Positions 9,543 through 19,200 of a stretch of 64,000 nucleotides of DNA are shown here, piece by piece. How positions within the stretch are numbered: the stretch's first letter is position 1; every line of letters starts with the position of its first letter. The position numbers were made by a program, and so were the translations under genes. The notes beneath the pieces were generated by a model that saw nothing but the letters and a program-made list of their open reading frames with translations, ran no database searches and had not been told where the DNA came from. The DNA comes from Mycosarcoma maydis (lineage: Eukaryota; Basidiomycota; Ustilaginomycetes; Ustilaginales): positions 248,001 through 312,000 of the forward strand of contig NC_026494.1 in the NCBI RefSeq assembly GCF_000328475.2, read 5' to 3'.

Positions 9543-11555
9543 TTAACCAGCCACACCGACGGAACCCTGCTCCAACTCGTCCTCCAAGTGCATCTTGCTG
9601 AGCTCATCAATGCCTTTCTGCAACGGATCGAATTCGGCCATTGTCCTACACACCAAGCTGGCATCCTCCAAAAACGCATTGACGCTCAACCTCAGCTGCC
9701 TCACGGTGGTGGCGAAGATCTTGACGCCCAACTCGACCGTTGCAGAAGACGATGAGCGCGTGAGGATGGTGAATTCCTTTCGAACCTCTTTGGGTTTGAG
9801 TTCCTTGTCGACCGAGATGGACTGTTGCAGGGTGAGAGCGGATTGACGGTCGGGAAAGGGGAGCACGAGCGAGACGCTGTGTCGCATCTCGTCGGAAGGT
9901 CTGCGTGAACATGTGCCGATGGTCTGGAAGACCAGGCCGCGATTTTCGCTACTCGAGGACGACCGGACGTGAGACAGGGAGCCGTTGGTCTTGGTGGTGG
10001 CGGCAGATGCGGTGTTTCCGCCCGTCATGTTGTTCGAGTAGAGACCTGCTCCGCTATCGGCAGCAGCTGCATTGGCAGGTCCCGTTCCGTCAGCCTTTTC
10101 CTTCTTCATGACGCGAATCAAGTCGAGCAAGTCGTCGATCGCCTGTTTCTCAATCTGGTAGTGAACCACCATTCGACCGCCGCCGAGCTGGATGGGAGCC
10201 GGCAAGGCAGCAGCGCGCGAAACAAGCTCGGAAATCGGAATGCCAATAGACGAAGTGTCGAGGAAAACCATGCTCGTCTCGACAGGAGCTGTCAGACGCA
10301 CGCCAAGCTTTTCAAGCTCCTGTCCAGCGTAGCGCGCCAGCTGGTGCGTGGCTTGAAGCTTCGGATAGTTTTCTAGCACACCGACACGCGCGGCTGCAAC
10401 AAGCGGTCCGACCTGTCGTACACCGGCACCGTAGAGCTTACGGAAGTGTCGCACCTTTTTGATAAACTGAGAAGGTCCGACGAGGATACTTCCGATAGGA
10501 GCACCCAGCCCTTTGCTCAAGCACAAAGACACTGTGTCGAAAGGATCGCATAGCTCCTTGAGCGAAAGACCCGTCTCGGCAGCAACATTCCAGACACGCG
10601 CACCGTCCAAGTGCATGATCAAGCCAAGCTTGCGCGCTTCCGTTGAGATCTTGACAATCTCATCTTGAGGAAAAATGGTTCCGTTGAGAGTATTTTCAAG
10701 CGAGATGATGCGTGTGGGCGAAAAGTGAATATCGTCGCTGAGATTGAGGTTTGGCTTGATATCTTGATCCCATCGTAGATGGTGACCGTTGGATGGGGCG
10801 ACAATCTCGGTGGAAGCACCACAGTGGAAAGCGATGCCACCTGCTTCATAGCGGTGAATATGGGAGCGAGTATCGCAGAGGACAGTGTGCGGCGGCTGAT
10901 GGAGATGGGTGCGAAACGCAAGCTGGTTGGAAAGCGTGCCCGAAGGAACAAAGATGGCCGACTCTTTGCCAGTAAGGGCGGCGATCTCGGCCTGGAACGA
11001 GTTGGTGGTGTCATCCTCGCCATATACATCATCGCCACGAGATGCCTCTGCCATGGCGCGGATCATGGACTCGGTGGGCGCTGTGATGGTGTCAGAGCGG
11101 AAATCTCGCGCGAGCAGCTGCTGCTTTTTTGCATTGTCGATCTTGCCCTTGAGCGGATCGGCTGGTAGGAGAGGAGCTGTCTTGTTTTGCTGACGGGAAT
11201 GAGCATCTGTGATGTAGGCACCGTTCGCATCGCCGTTAGCGTTGACGTTGATGGGTTTCTGCGTCTTCGAAGGGCCGTGAACCGGATCGACTGGTTCAGA
11301 GGGCTGAAGTGGGTAGGAGGTGGACATGATGCTGGAATCGTCCTCGGCGCCTTCACCGGAGTAAGCGCTGGCTAGTGTGGGTGTAAGCGAAAAGCAAGCT
11401 CGAGGTGGGTCGCGCAATGGGAAGCGGAACAGCGGCACGACGTTCGAGCCAGATAAAGGAGTTGTCAAAGATGTGACGAGTCGCGGCAGGCGATGAGCGG
11501 CTGAGCGAGTGACTGAGCGAGTAGATGTTGCGAGAATGGACACGCAAACGAACAT
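9543..11555 (-). CDS. GLY1: L-threonine aldolase fused to a C-terminal Pcc1 (KEOPS) domain
   Basis: One uninterrupted ORF of 670 codons holds two families. Residues about 145-485 are a PLP-dependent low-specificity threonine aldolase (RDFRSDTITAPT, GDDVYGEDDTTN, MHLDGARVWN, and CLSKGLGAPIGS with the probable Schiff-base Lys348), which splits threonine to glycine and acetaldehyde. After a Gly/Ser/Ala linker, residues about 559-645 (HSVSLVLPFPDRQSAL, ISVDKELKPKEV, LRLSVNAFLEDASLVCRTM) match Pcc1, the KEOPS subunit needed for the tRNA modification t6A. No canonical donor was seen in the linker. The first 76 residues look like a mitochondrial presequence; Met77 (ATG at 11327) could start a cytosolic form. 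Met557 (ATG at 9887) could instead start a separate Pcc1. It converges with RPN2. Confidence 0.85.
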   Translation of the reverse strand: MFVCVSILATSTRSVTRSAAHRLPRLVTSLTTPLSGSNVVPLFRFPLRDPPRACFSLTPTLASAYSGEGAEDDSSIMSTSYPLQPSEPVDPVHGPSKTQKPINVNANGDANGAYITDAHSRQQNKTAPLLPADPLKGKIDNAKKQQLLARDFRSDTITAPTESMIRAMAEASRGDDVYGEDDTTNSFQAEIAALTGKESAIFVPSGTLSNQLAFRTHLHQPPHTVLCDTRSHIHRYEAGGIAFHCGASTEIVAPSNGHHLRWDQDIKPNLNLSDDIHFSPTRIISLENTLNGTIFPQDEIVKISTEARKLGLIMHLDGARVWNVAAETGLSLKELCDPFDTVSLCLSKGLGAPIGSILVGPSQFIKKVRHFRKLYGAGVRQVGPLVAAARVGVLENYPKLQATHQLARYAGQELEKLGVRLTAPVETSMVFLDTSSIGIPISELVSRAAALPAPIQLGGGRMVVHYQIEKQAIDDLLDLIRVMKKEKADGTGPANAAAADSGAGLYSNNMTGGNTASAATTKTNGSLSHVRSSSSSENRGLVFQTIGTCSRRPSDEMRHSVSLVLPFPDRQSALTLQQSISVDKELKPKEVRKEFTILTRSSSSATVELGVKIFATTVRQLRLSVNAFLEDASLVCRTMAEFDPLQKGIDELSKMHLEDELEQGSVGVAG

Positions 11556-12812
11556 ATGGACCGAAGTGCGGTGATCGAAGCTCAGCGATCTATGTTGTTG
11601 CTCCGCGATGGTAGAGCTTTAAGAAGTGATGGCGTTCGAGACGAAGAAAGCATTCACAATTCGGTGATTCACGATTGCGCGATCGGCTTTGTTGCTAACC
11701 ATCTCAGGTTTTTCATTAATTTGGGTCTTGCTATGACAAAGCGGGACGCATGCTTCCGAAAGGTTGATAACAAAGTCACAGTCGCGGATCGCTTCGAACG
11801 GCGTCGCCCACTGCCGACCGTCCGCCTCACAGCCACATGGAAAGCAGGCCCACTGACACAGTCACGTTGATGAAGAGCGACAACTCGTGACTGCGCCGAG
11901 GTTAGCCGCATCTGAGAAACAACTGAAGCGCTTCTGGATCACGGATTAGCTTTCGGTTATGGCGGGCAGAGTCGCTTTTGGCGCGCTCTCTCTTCTTTTT
12001 CTCCTTTTCGGCCATTTCACCGGCGTTATGTGTAGCAGCATCACCAGCACGTTGATGACGATCTGTTTGTTGACCGTGCGGGTTACATGCGACGGGCGGC
12101 GATGAAAACGGTTGTTTTGTGCCCGATCTTGCGTCCATGGTCAGGTGAATTGGAGAGGCGCTGAGAATGGACTTTCTGCTGCGTCGTCAGTGGCCTCTGA
12201 ACGCGGCCAAAGCAATCAGGTTGTATACACGTACTCGTGAATAAATCGTAATGAAAGCACGTCGTCGCTCTTCCCGATCGCTTCGCCTGGATCCGACCAT
12301 GTCCCGTGTGTTGATTTTTGCACATTTGCCACAAGCAGCTCCGTTGTTAGCCTTTGGCAGTATCAGCCTGGGCGTTAATGAAGCTAACCGTCGTTGTGAA
12401 TGCATGGTTTAGGTTGGGGCACTTTTTTCTGTCGCGCACGCACACGCATCACGCACATACTGTAATCATGAATGTGAGTTTGAAGTGTGTCTGCATGCTT
12501 AGTGGCTCAACCCGCGAGCGTCTTTCGGGACTGCCGATAGGGCATATAGATTTGGTTGGCGTGCGAAACTGTGATGTGTATGCGTAGCTTTTTCCCGAGA
12601 TTCACCTTCAGGGTCCTTCTTGCTTCATGTCACCAAAAGCACAAAACAACAGACAAAAAAACAAAAAAAGATATCGGGAATGCCTAGATGTCGGATCTAC
12701 CGTCAGGAAACGTTTCTCTCAGATTCTTCTGATCCAAATTGAGCGCAAGAGCTTCCTCCATACGCCTTGTTCGATCTCGCATTTCGGAGGAGGTCCCATC
12801 ATTGCTCATCCT
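11556..12812. promoter_or_regulatory. Divergent intergenic region between the aldolase fusion and GatB
   Basis: About 1.26 kb between two divergent genes. It has one clear TTCACGATT element (about 11665). Short ORFs here lack any family resemblance. The part after 12627 is an A-rich stretch in frame with GatB but judged to be leader sequence. Confidence 0.45.
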
Positions 12813-14855
12813 ATGGCTGCGTCGAGGGCTTCCTCAGCTCTTGTTGGCTGTCGCCAGTGCATCTTGCTAGCTACCGCTGGTCGAATAGGCTCGCCCTCGG
12901 ATGCTCCGAGAATGGCAAGGAATCTGTGTCGCAATGTGCAAACAACCCCGAGGCCTTTGACGGCACTGTCCTTGCGACGGATGGTCACCCCTTTCCATGA
13001 CCTAGAGCTACAAGGCAGCCACTGTCCGAGACCGAGATACTTCGGTTCGAGCACTGCCAAATCCGCTAAGAAGAAGAGCAACAACAAGGCATATTCTGGC
13101 TCTTCAATGTCTGCTGGTGACGCTTCAGCTGGCCCATCAAGATACCCACCGCTACCCGAAGGCTGGCAGGCAGTCATTGGTATCGAGTGCCACGTTCAGA
13201 TCAAGGACAAGCACAAGCTCTTCAGCACCGCAGAACTACCCACCCCGTCCACGCCACCAAATACCCTTGTCACTGCGTTCGATGCCGCCCATCCCGGCAC
13301 ACTCCCTACACTCAATCGCTCGGCTCTACGACTAGCAGCCCGAACAGCGCTCAGTCTCAATTGCCAAATTCATGCCGAGAGTCGCTTTGATCGCAAACAC
13401 TACTTTTACTCGGACCTGCCGGCAGGTTACCAAATCACCCAGAAGTACATGCCTTTGGCAAACAATGGCCAAATCAAATTGCTTTTTGACGAGGGGCATC
13501 TTCCAAGCCCTGAAGACGAGATCACTGTTGAGATCGAACAGCTGCAGCTCGAGCAGGACACGGCTAAGTCGAGCTATTTTGACATTGGCACCACCTTTCG
13601 CTTGGACCAAGCGAGTCTGGCCGACGCCAGTAATGCGGAAGCGAGCCCCGGTGCGATACTGCACGAAACAGACGATGACCGTGTAGACCGCAGCTTTGTC
13701 GATCTAAACCGCGCAGGTGCAGCTCTCATGGAGATTGTCAGCGGCCCGCAGATGCGCACCCCTGAGCAAGCAGGTGCATATGTACGCAAGCTTCAACAGC
13801 TTGTTCGTCGTATCGGTGCCTCTGACGGCAACATGCAGGAAGGTTCCTTGCGTTGTGACGTCAACGTTTCGGTCAACCGCATCGGCGAGCCCTTTGGCAC
13901 TCGGTGCGAAGTCAAAAATCTCAACAGTGTCCGCTTCATGATGAACGCCATCTCGTTCGAATCGCACCGACAGGTCAAGCTGCTCCAGCAGAACGGTCGC
14001 GTCGAGCAAGAGACCAGAGGCTACAACGAGTCGGACGGTACCACGTTCCGTCTACGTGGCAAGGAGGATGCACCGGACTATCGATACATGCCCGATCCGA
14101 ATCTGCCACCCATCTTGTTATCCGAGCAACAGCTTCACGAACTGAGGCATGGCTTGCCGGAGCTTCCAGACGCAAGACGTGCTCGCCTGGTTGAGCAATA
14201 CGGGCTTTCTTCTCGCGATATCAATGTACTCATGAGGGTGGGCTCAGAGGACGAGCGGGATGGCCGAATAGCAACACAATCTCTCGATACCCACGCTCAA
14301 CAGCAAACAAGCTCGGACGCAGTAGATTACTTTGAGCAAGTCGCAACTGGTCGATCCGCGCAAACTGCACTCAATTGGATCATTCACGAGCTGATGAAAG
14401 GCCTGAATGCCCGCAACCTTCCTTTCAAGGAATGGTACTTGCCAGCAGAGTATCTTGGCCAGCTGATCGACTTGGTGGAAGACGGACAAGTTACCGGCAC
14501 TACGGCGAAAACTGTCATTGCCGACCTTCTCTCTTCTGCTCAGTCAGGACATGACGGCAAGACTTGCCTCTCGCTTGCAGCTGTACGAGCATTGGCGCAG
14601 TCGTCCTCTTCGCCGGTGTTTGATCTGCTGAAGCAAAGAGGCTTGCTCGCGCTCAACACAAAGAAAGACTTGATGCCACTCGTCGAGTCAGCGATGGAGA
14701 GGCTGCCGGATGAAGTGGCTCAGGTGCGCAAGGGTAATCTCAAGGTAGCGATGCGGATTGTTGGACAGGTCATGAAGGATGCGAATGGCAGAGCGAATGC
14801 AAAGCTTGTGCACCAGACCATTTTGGAACAACTCGGACCGACTTCTGCTCCTTGA
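12813..14855 (+). CDS. PET112: Mitochondrial glutamyl-tRNA(Gln) amidotransferase subunit B (GatB/Pet112)
   Basis: The reading frame is open from 12627, but the ATG at 12813 is preferred because it begins a typical presequence (MAASRASSALVGCRQC, rich in Arg/Ser/Ala) after an A-rich, non-coding-looking stretch; this gives 680 residues. The GatB core starts at WQAVIGIECHVQIKDKHKLF and includes DRKHYFYSDLPAGYQITQKY, the MEIVSGPQMRTPEQAGAYV segment and the GSLRCDVNVSVN signature. The C-terminal YqeY-like helical domain ends with VGQVMKDANGRANAKLVHQ. With GatA and a third subunit it amidates misacylated Glu-tRNA(Gln) in mitochondria. It is somewhat longer than yeast Pet112, mainly through insertions such as the one near EASPGAILHETDDDRVD. 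Confidence 0.93.
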   Translation: MAASRASSALVGCRQCILLATAGRIGSPSDAPRMARNLCRNVQTTPRPLTALSLRRMVTPFHDLELQGSHCPRPRYFGSSTAKSAKKKSNNKAYSGSSMSAGDASAGPSRYPPLPEGWQAVIGIECHVQIKDKHKLFSTAELPTPSTPPNTLVTAFDAAHPGTLPTLNRSALRLAARTALSLNCQIHAESRFDRKHYFYSDLPAGYQITQKYMPLANNGQIKLLFDEGHLPSPEDEITVEIEQLQLEQDTAKSSYFDIGTTFRLDQASLADASNAEASPGAILHETDDDRVDRSFVDLNRAGAALMEIVSGPQMRTPEQAGAYVRKLQQLVRRIGASDGNMQEGSLRCDVNVSVNRIGEPFGTRCEVKNLNSVRFMMNAISFESHRQVKLLQQNGRVEQETRGYNESDGTTFRLRGKEDAPDYRYMPDPNLPPILLSEQQLHELRHGLPELPDARRARLVEQYGLSSRDINVLMRVGSEDERDGRIATQSLDTHAQQQTSSDAVDYFEQVATGRSAQTALNWIIHELMKGLNARNLPFKEWYLPAEYLGQLIDLVEDGQVTGTTAKTVIADLLSSAQSGHDGKTCLSLAAVRALAQSSSSPVFDLLKQRGLLALNTKKDLMPLVESAMERLPDEVAQVRKGNLKVAMRIVGQVMKDANGRANAKLVHQTILEQLGPTSAP

Positions 14856-14960
14856 CAATTGCGGTCTGTCTGTCGTTGACACTCGGTCTGGAATATCGGC
14901 TGGACGCAAATGCATACAAAAGTTGCGAGTGTACAAGGATGCACTTTTTCGATGTGGATC

Positions 14961-16241
14961 TTAAGCCTGATCACGGACGTCCTTCTGCACGGGCTTCCTC
15001 TGCTTGAACGTTCTACTCTTTTCCATGCCGGACACGTCATCCACCTCGGTCCCCAGCTTTTCCGCCTTTCTCTTTCTCCTTTCCATCTTGTCCTTCTGTA
15101 CCCTGGCCCTTTCGACCTTCTTGAGGTAGTCTTTCTGCTCGTAAGCTGATTGGCTCAGTTCCGTCCTCAATCTTGCCGCGTGGCTAGCTCTTTCCTGCGC
15201 CATCTGTTCGGACAGCATGTGCCACTTGAAACCCTTCAAATACTTCATAGTCCACACATCATCTTGGAATCTCTTGCTGCTTTTGCCCATCTTGCTACTG
15301 CCTCCACCTGAGCCTGACTTCTTCGAGTTAGAAGCGGCGAGACCACCGATGGGTTGGGCATTGAGCATTTCGGCTGCGGCTTTGGCCACCTTCTTCGAGG
15401 TGAATTCTATCCAGCCTTCGGTATAGTGGGCTACGCCGTGTTTCTTCTTCGCTTCGCCGGGTCTGCTGCCGTTCTGGAGATAGATGCGACCGAGCTCACC
15501 AAAGTTGGAGAGAATGTGTCGCACCTTGGCGGGAGTCATGCCGGGTGGGATGCGAGAGATGTAGACGATGCCGAGCTTGCGTTGCTTCTTCTTGAAGGCT
15601 TCGAGTTCGGTTGTTGAGAGAGGCTTGATAATCTTTTCCTCTTGGTCGGCTGCTTGCATTGGATCGTCTTGGATGTGCTCTTCTGCGTCGTCTGAGTCGA
15701 TTTCTGTGTCGCTTGGACTTTCTGGGACTTGTTCGGCGATCTCTTCCGACTGCGTCTTCTGTTCCTTCTTTTCCTTCTTCTCTTTTTTCTCCTTCTTCTC
15801 CTTCTTCTCCTTCTTCTCGTTCTTTTCCTTCTTCTCTTTCTTTGTGGGGCTTGAAGGCTCAACAGCGACGACGGCCGCTGCCTCGTCCTGCTCTTCTCTT
15901 CTCTTCCTCTTTCCGTTCACCTTATCGGCGCTTTCTTTGGCAGGTGTGGCCACCTCCGCTGCCGCCTGCTGCACTTGAGCCGGGGTGCTAATGGGTTGGT
16001 GATGGCTTTTCTGAGGTGTTTGGCCGTTCTGCTGGCCTTGATGCTTTGGACCACGATATACGCTCCTCTCGTACTTTTCCGCCTCGCTGATGCAGCTGTT
16101 GTGGCTCTTGAACTCGTTAGGCGAGTTGAATTGCATCGAGCAGTCTAGGCACGTAACAGGCGCATAGCAGCGGTTGTAGTGCTGCTGAAGTTTTGGCTTC
16201 TTGACGACGTCGCCGCAGCCATCGCAGTTGAATGACACCAT
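14961..16241 (-). CDS. ESF2: LYAR-type zinc finger fused to pre-rRNA processing factor Esf2/ABT1
   Basis: A single 426-codon ORF. Residues 1-68 are a LYAR C2HC zinc-finger pair (FNCDGCGDVVKKPKLQQHYN, CLDCSMQF, SHNSCISEAEKY). Residues about 130-162 are a repeated Glu-Lys-Lys tract, followed by an acidic stretch to about 205. Residues about 220-420 are Esf2/ABT1: KKKQRKLGIVYISRIPPGMT opens an RRM-like domain, and FQDDVWTMKYLKGFKWHMLS plus the basic C-terminal helix are diagnostic. Esf2 acts in the small-subunit processome, helping the helicase Dbp8 in 18S rRNA maturation. LYAR is a nucleolar protein of ribosome biogenesis, normally a separate gene. The two are in one frame with no splice sites needed. 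Confidence 0.9.
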   Translation of the reverse strand: MVSFNCDGCGDVVKKPKLQQHYNRCYAPVTCLDCSMQFNSPNEFKSHNSCISEAEKYERSVYRGPKHQGQQNGQTPQKSHHQPISTPAQVQQAAAEVATPAKESADKVNGKRKRREEQDEAAAVVAVEPSSPTKKEKKEKNEKKEKKEKKEKKEKKEKKEQKTQSEEIAEQVPESPSDTEIDSDDAEEHIQDDPMQAADQEEKIIKPLSTTELEAFKKKQRKLGIVYISRIPPGMTPAKVRHILSNFGELGRIYLQNGSRPGEAKKKHGVAHYTEGWIEFTSKKVAKAAAEMLNAQPIGGLAASNSKKSGSGGGSSKMGKSSKRFQDDVWTMKYLKGFKWHMLSEQMAQERASHAARLRTELSQSAYEQKDYLKKVERARVQKDKMERRKRKAEKLGTEVDDVSGMEKSRTFKQRKPVQKDVRDQA

Positions 16242-19200
16242 GATTGATGTCGGCTTTAGATGGGTCTGTTGGAAGGGGGATAGAGTGTTGAGTGGGCCGA
16301 CGGTGGTTTCAAGGTGTGTCTGGGAAGAACCAAGTTTAAAAAGTTCTAACCCTGAACTTGAGAGGAAATTTGTGAGCGCTTACAGGGGGAGAAAAAAAAT
16401 CCCAGCTTCGGCGTTCGGATGTCGGAATATGGAGACAAGCACGTGAAGGGTTTTGTAAATGATCTAACAGATGTAGTTTCGTTCCGGTGGAAGTGTTCCA
16501 CCTCCTGTGTCCAAGCGCCGTGCGCGTTGCTCTGCCTCCAACTACTACCGAGACTTTCCTTGATCATCGTATGTTCACCGCTAATTCACCATGCAGCCCT
16601 GGAAATGCTTTACGAGCCTTGTGGCTATCCTAATCCGAGATTAGATGCTTGGTGAGACGGCTTCAGTCTCGAGCAAAATGACTGCCAGTCTTTTGGGCCT
16701 GGATTTCTTTACCGCAATTTTGAAAAGGGTTTTCACGATTCGAGATAACTATTAAAAGGCGCGCGAACTTATTTGACCACTCCGAACACAAAATGGACTT
16801 AGCACAGCGCGTAGGGATGTTTTAAAAGGATCCAAGAAGGTAAGAAGGATGAGTCGACGTTTGCGCAACAAGGTGCAGTGTCCACGATACGAGAGCAAGT
16901 CGGGCTAAGCTCGGCGGTTTGGTTCAGTGTGGAATCGGGAGGGGAAGTCTACCGATTTCGGATCGGGTCCGTTGCTTGGAATGTGATTTTCGAAAGTGAA
17001 GTGCAGACGTGCATATTCAAGTTCAAGTTCCCATAGCGCGCCTTTAAAGTCACGAGTGTTGGTCTCGCATATCGCGTCTCGGCAAGGAAGCTGCCCATTA
17101 CAAACAGAACCATTCGGGATTCTGGATCGCTTCGGCACGCGTTAGATACCGCAATCACACATGACACACGGCCGTCAAGAAGCTCATGCACATGACATTC
17201 ACGATTCTAGATTGCGGCATGACAAAGAAGGCTACCCAAAAAGCCGGCCGAGAAATGCGCGGGCCCAGTGACAGGACCGCAGGATGCGTGCGCTGCACAG
17301 ACCGTCTGCAGCTCGGGGGTTAGAAGTCGGCGCTGTCCATTCCTCCGTCCTGAACGAGACACGCTGGACTTCATTTCGACATCGCCGAGCAATGTCTGTT
17401 CCAGTACCATTTTTGCGCGTCAGCTGGGCGGTGAAACGGTGCCGAGGCGGAGAGCATTGTCACGCTCCTGGTTCTCAAGCATTGCGCACGCATGACCGAG
17501 TATCTGTCTCAGCAACACATGAGATGCAACGAATCGGCAACAAGTCGCATCGATTAGCAGCGGTACGCGATGGGTAGTCTAGCAATATCGCTCACAAGCG
17601 GTGCCTGTTTCCGTGCTAACAAGAGACCGTACACTGGCCATCATCATTGCAGATAAGCATGGCGCGTTAACAGCATGGTGAGGCATGTGATACGATCCTG
17701 GGCCAAACTTCGATACGAGCGTATCAAGTAAGTGCCCTTTTTGAGGCTGTCATATCCTATCCTGTCCTCGCTTGTTCAACAGGTGAGTGCGAACCCTGTT
17801 ACTCGGCCTTTGGACAACCACGCACGTCGTACGATGCCGAGACGAAAGAAGCTAAGCGGTTCATCGGCATACAGTCGCTAAGACGAACCGAATCGCCCAC
17901 AGCGGTCCCTCTCGTGGCAACGGCATGTCGATGCAGGCTTCTCCAATTAATTTGCGACGCATGGCAGCGTCGTGCGAGGCTTTCGTGATTGTTTGTTGAA
18001 AATTCTGCCGAGCTAAAGACGAAGGATCGACCCGCGCGCCAGCGTAGCATCGAACACAAGGTCGAAGGTTGCAAAAACCAGACACGCGATCATGGTTCGG
18101 CTTCCGGGCATCGCTTAAGCATGTCGACGTACTTGGAGGCGCGTAGCTCGACGCGATCGACAGCGTCGCTGGCAGCGGCTGCTCGCCAAGCAGCACCCTT
18201 CCGCAAATTCACATTTTCCAATCGTGAATCCTGCCAATTGCATTCGCCTTCCGAAGACATGAAGCGAGCCAAGGGCTCAGCAAAGTAGGTCTTCAGGAGC
18301 GAATCATGCTCGGCCAAACATACCGCTGGACGAGCTGCTGCTGCGAGAGATGAATGGTGCAGCCAAGCAAAGTTGAGTTTGGTATGGCGACTTTGGCGTC
18401 AGATTGGCAGTTCCAGGCCTCGCTTGGAATCGGTACCGCTTGCACCACGCGCTCAATTTTGTCCTGGATTCTGGTATGTTAGCAGGGGAAAGGTTCTCCG
18501 ACGGCAAGTGAAGCGAGATAGAAGATTGTTTCCCTTGTTACCGCTGTGGACGCCCGCCTCGTAAACCTGGAGCGTTCCTATGTAAGTCGCTAATGCCGTC
18601 GTACGGCTTCTGGTCCCGTCTTGGACACGTGCATGTTCTGCTTCCTAGCTGTCAAGGATTTAGCTCGAAGCGTAAATGACTGCAACATGGCCTCCGAGCC
18701 AAGGAAAGGAATAGAGGGTGGGTGTGGCCCTTTGAGTAGAACCGTGAAGGTATCGGGTCGGTTCAAGCTCACCAGCAAAAAACAAACAAACAACGCCATC
18801 CTCTCTTGGTCTTGCTTGCTTCGTTCATTGGGCTCGATCCACTCACGATTCCTCGCCGCGCTTCTTGGACGATGTGACTTCAAGGACCAGCTAGCCACTG
18901 CCGAAGGCAAGAAAATAGGCAGATCTAAGCGGGCAGCGGCGATAACCAGATACAGTCCATCATTGCAGGCACAGATTTACTGAATTCATCATGTTGTCAA
19001 GTGTCGCACCCTTCACCATCATCATCCCACGATCAAGTCACACAGTAGCGTGAGAGACACAGGGGCGACAGCGGATGGGTGACAGCTAACTTAATGCAGG
19101 TGGATGTGCAGCGACCTGCATATTTTTCACGGACAAGGACGAATTTTGTTGTATTTGCACCGTGTGAATGAGAATTTGATCCCGAGCGGAGTTGTTTAAA

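Noticed and set aside
9880..10111. Hidden intron separating the aldolase and Pcc1 parts
   Set aside because: No GTRAGT-type donor was found on the minus strand in the linker, and the frame is continuous, so no splice is needed.
11902..12138. 78-codon minus-strand ORF ending RNRKLIRDPEALQLFL-like sequence
   Set aside because: ATG context is good (ACCATGG), but the sequence is mostly charged low-complexity and no relative is recognised.
12627..12812. N-terminal 62 codons upstream of GatB
   Set aside because: A-rich start and no targeting character; the later ATG begins a typical mitochondrial presequence.
15536..15991. ORFs with long Arg or Ser/Phe repeats
   Set aside because: Other-frame readings of the Glu-Lys-Lys repeat of the LYAR-Esf2 gene.
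18621..18983. 120-codon plus-strand ORF in the gene-poor interval
   Set aside because: Composition resembles translated non-coding DNA; no motif, no splice-linked extension.
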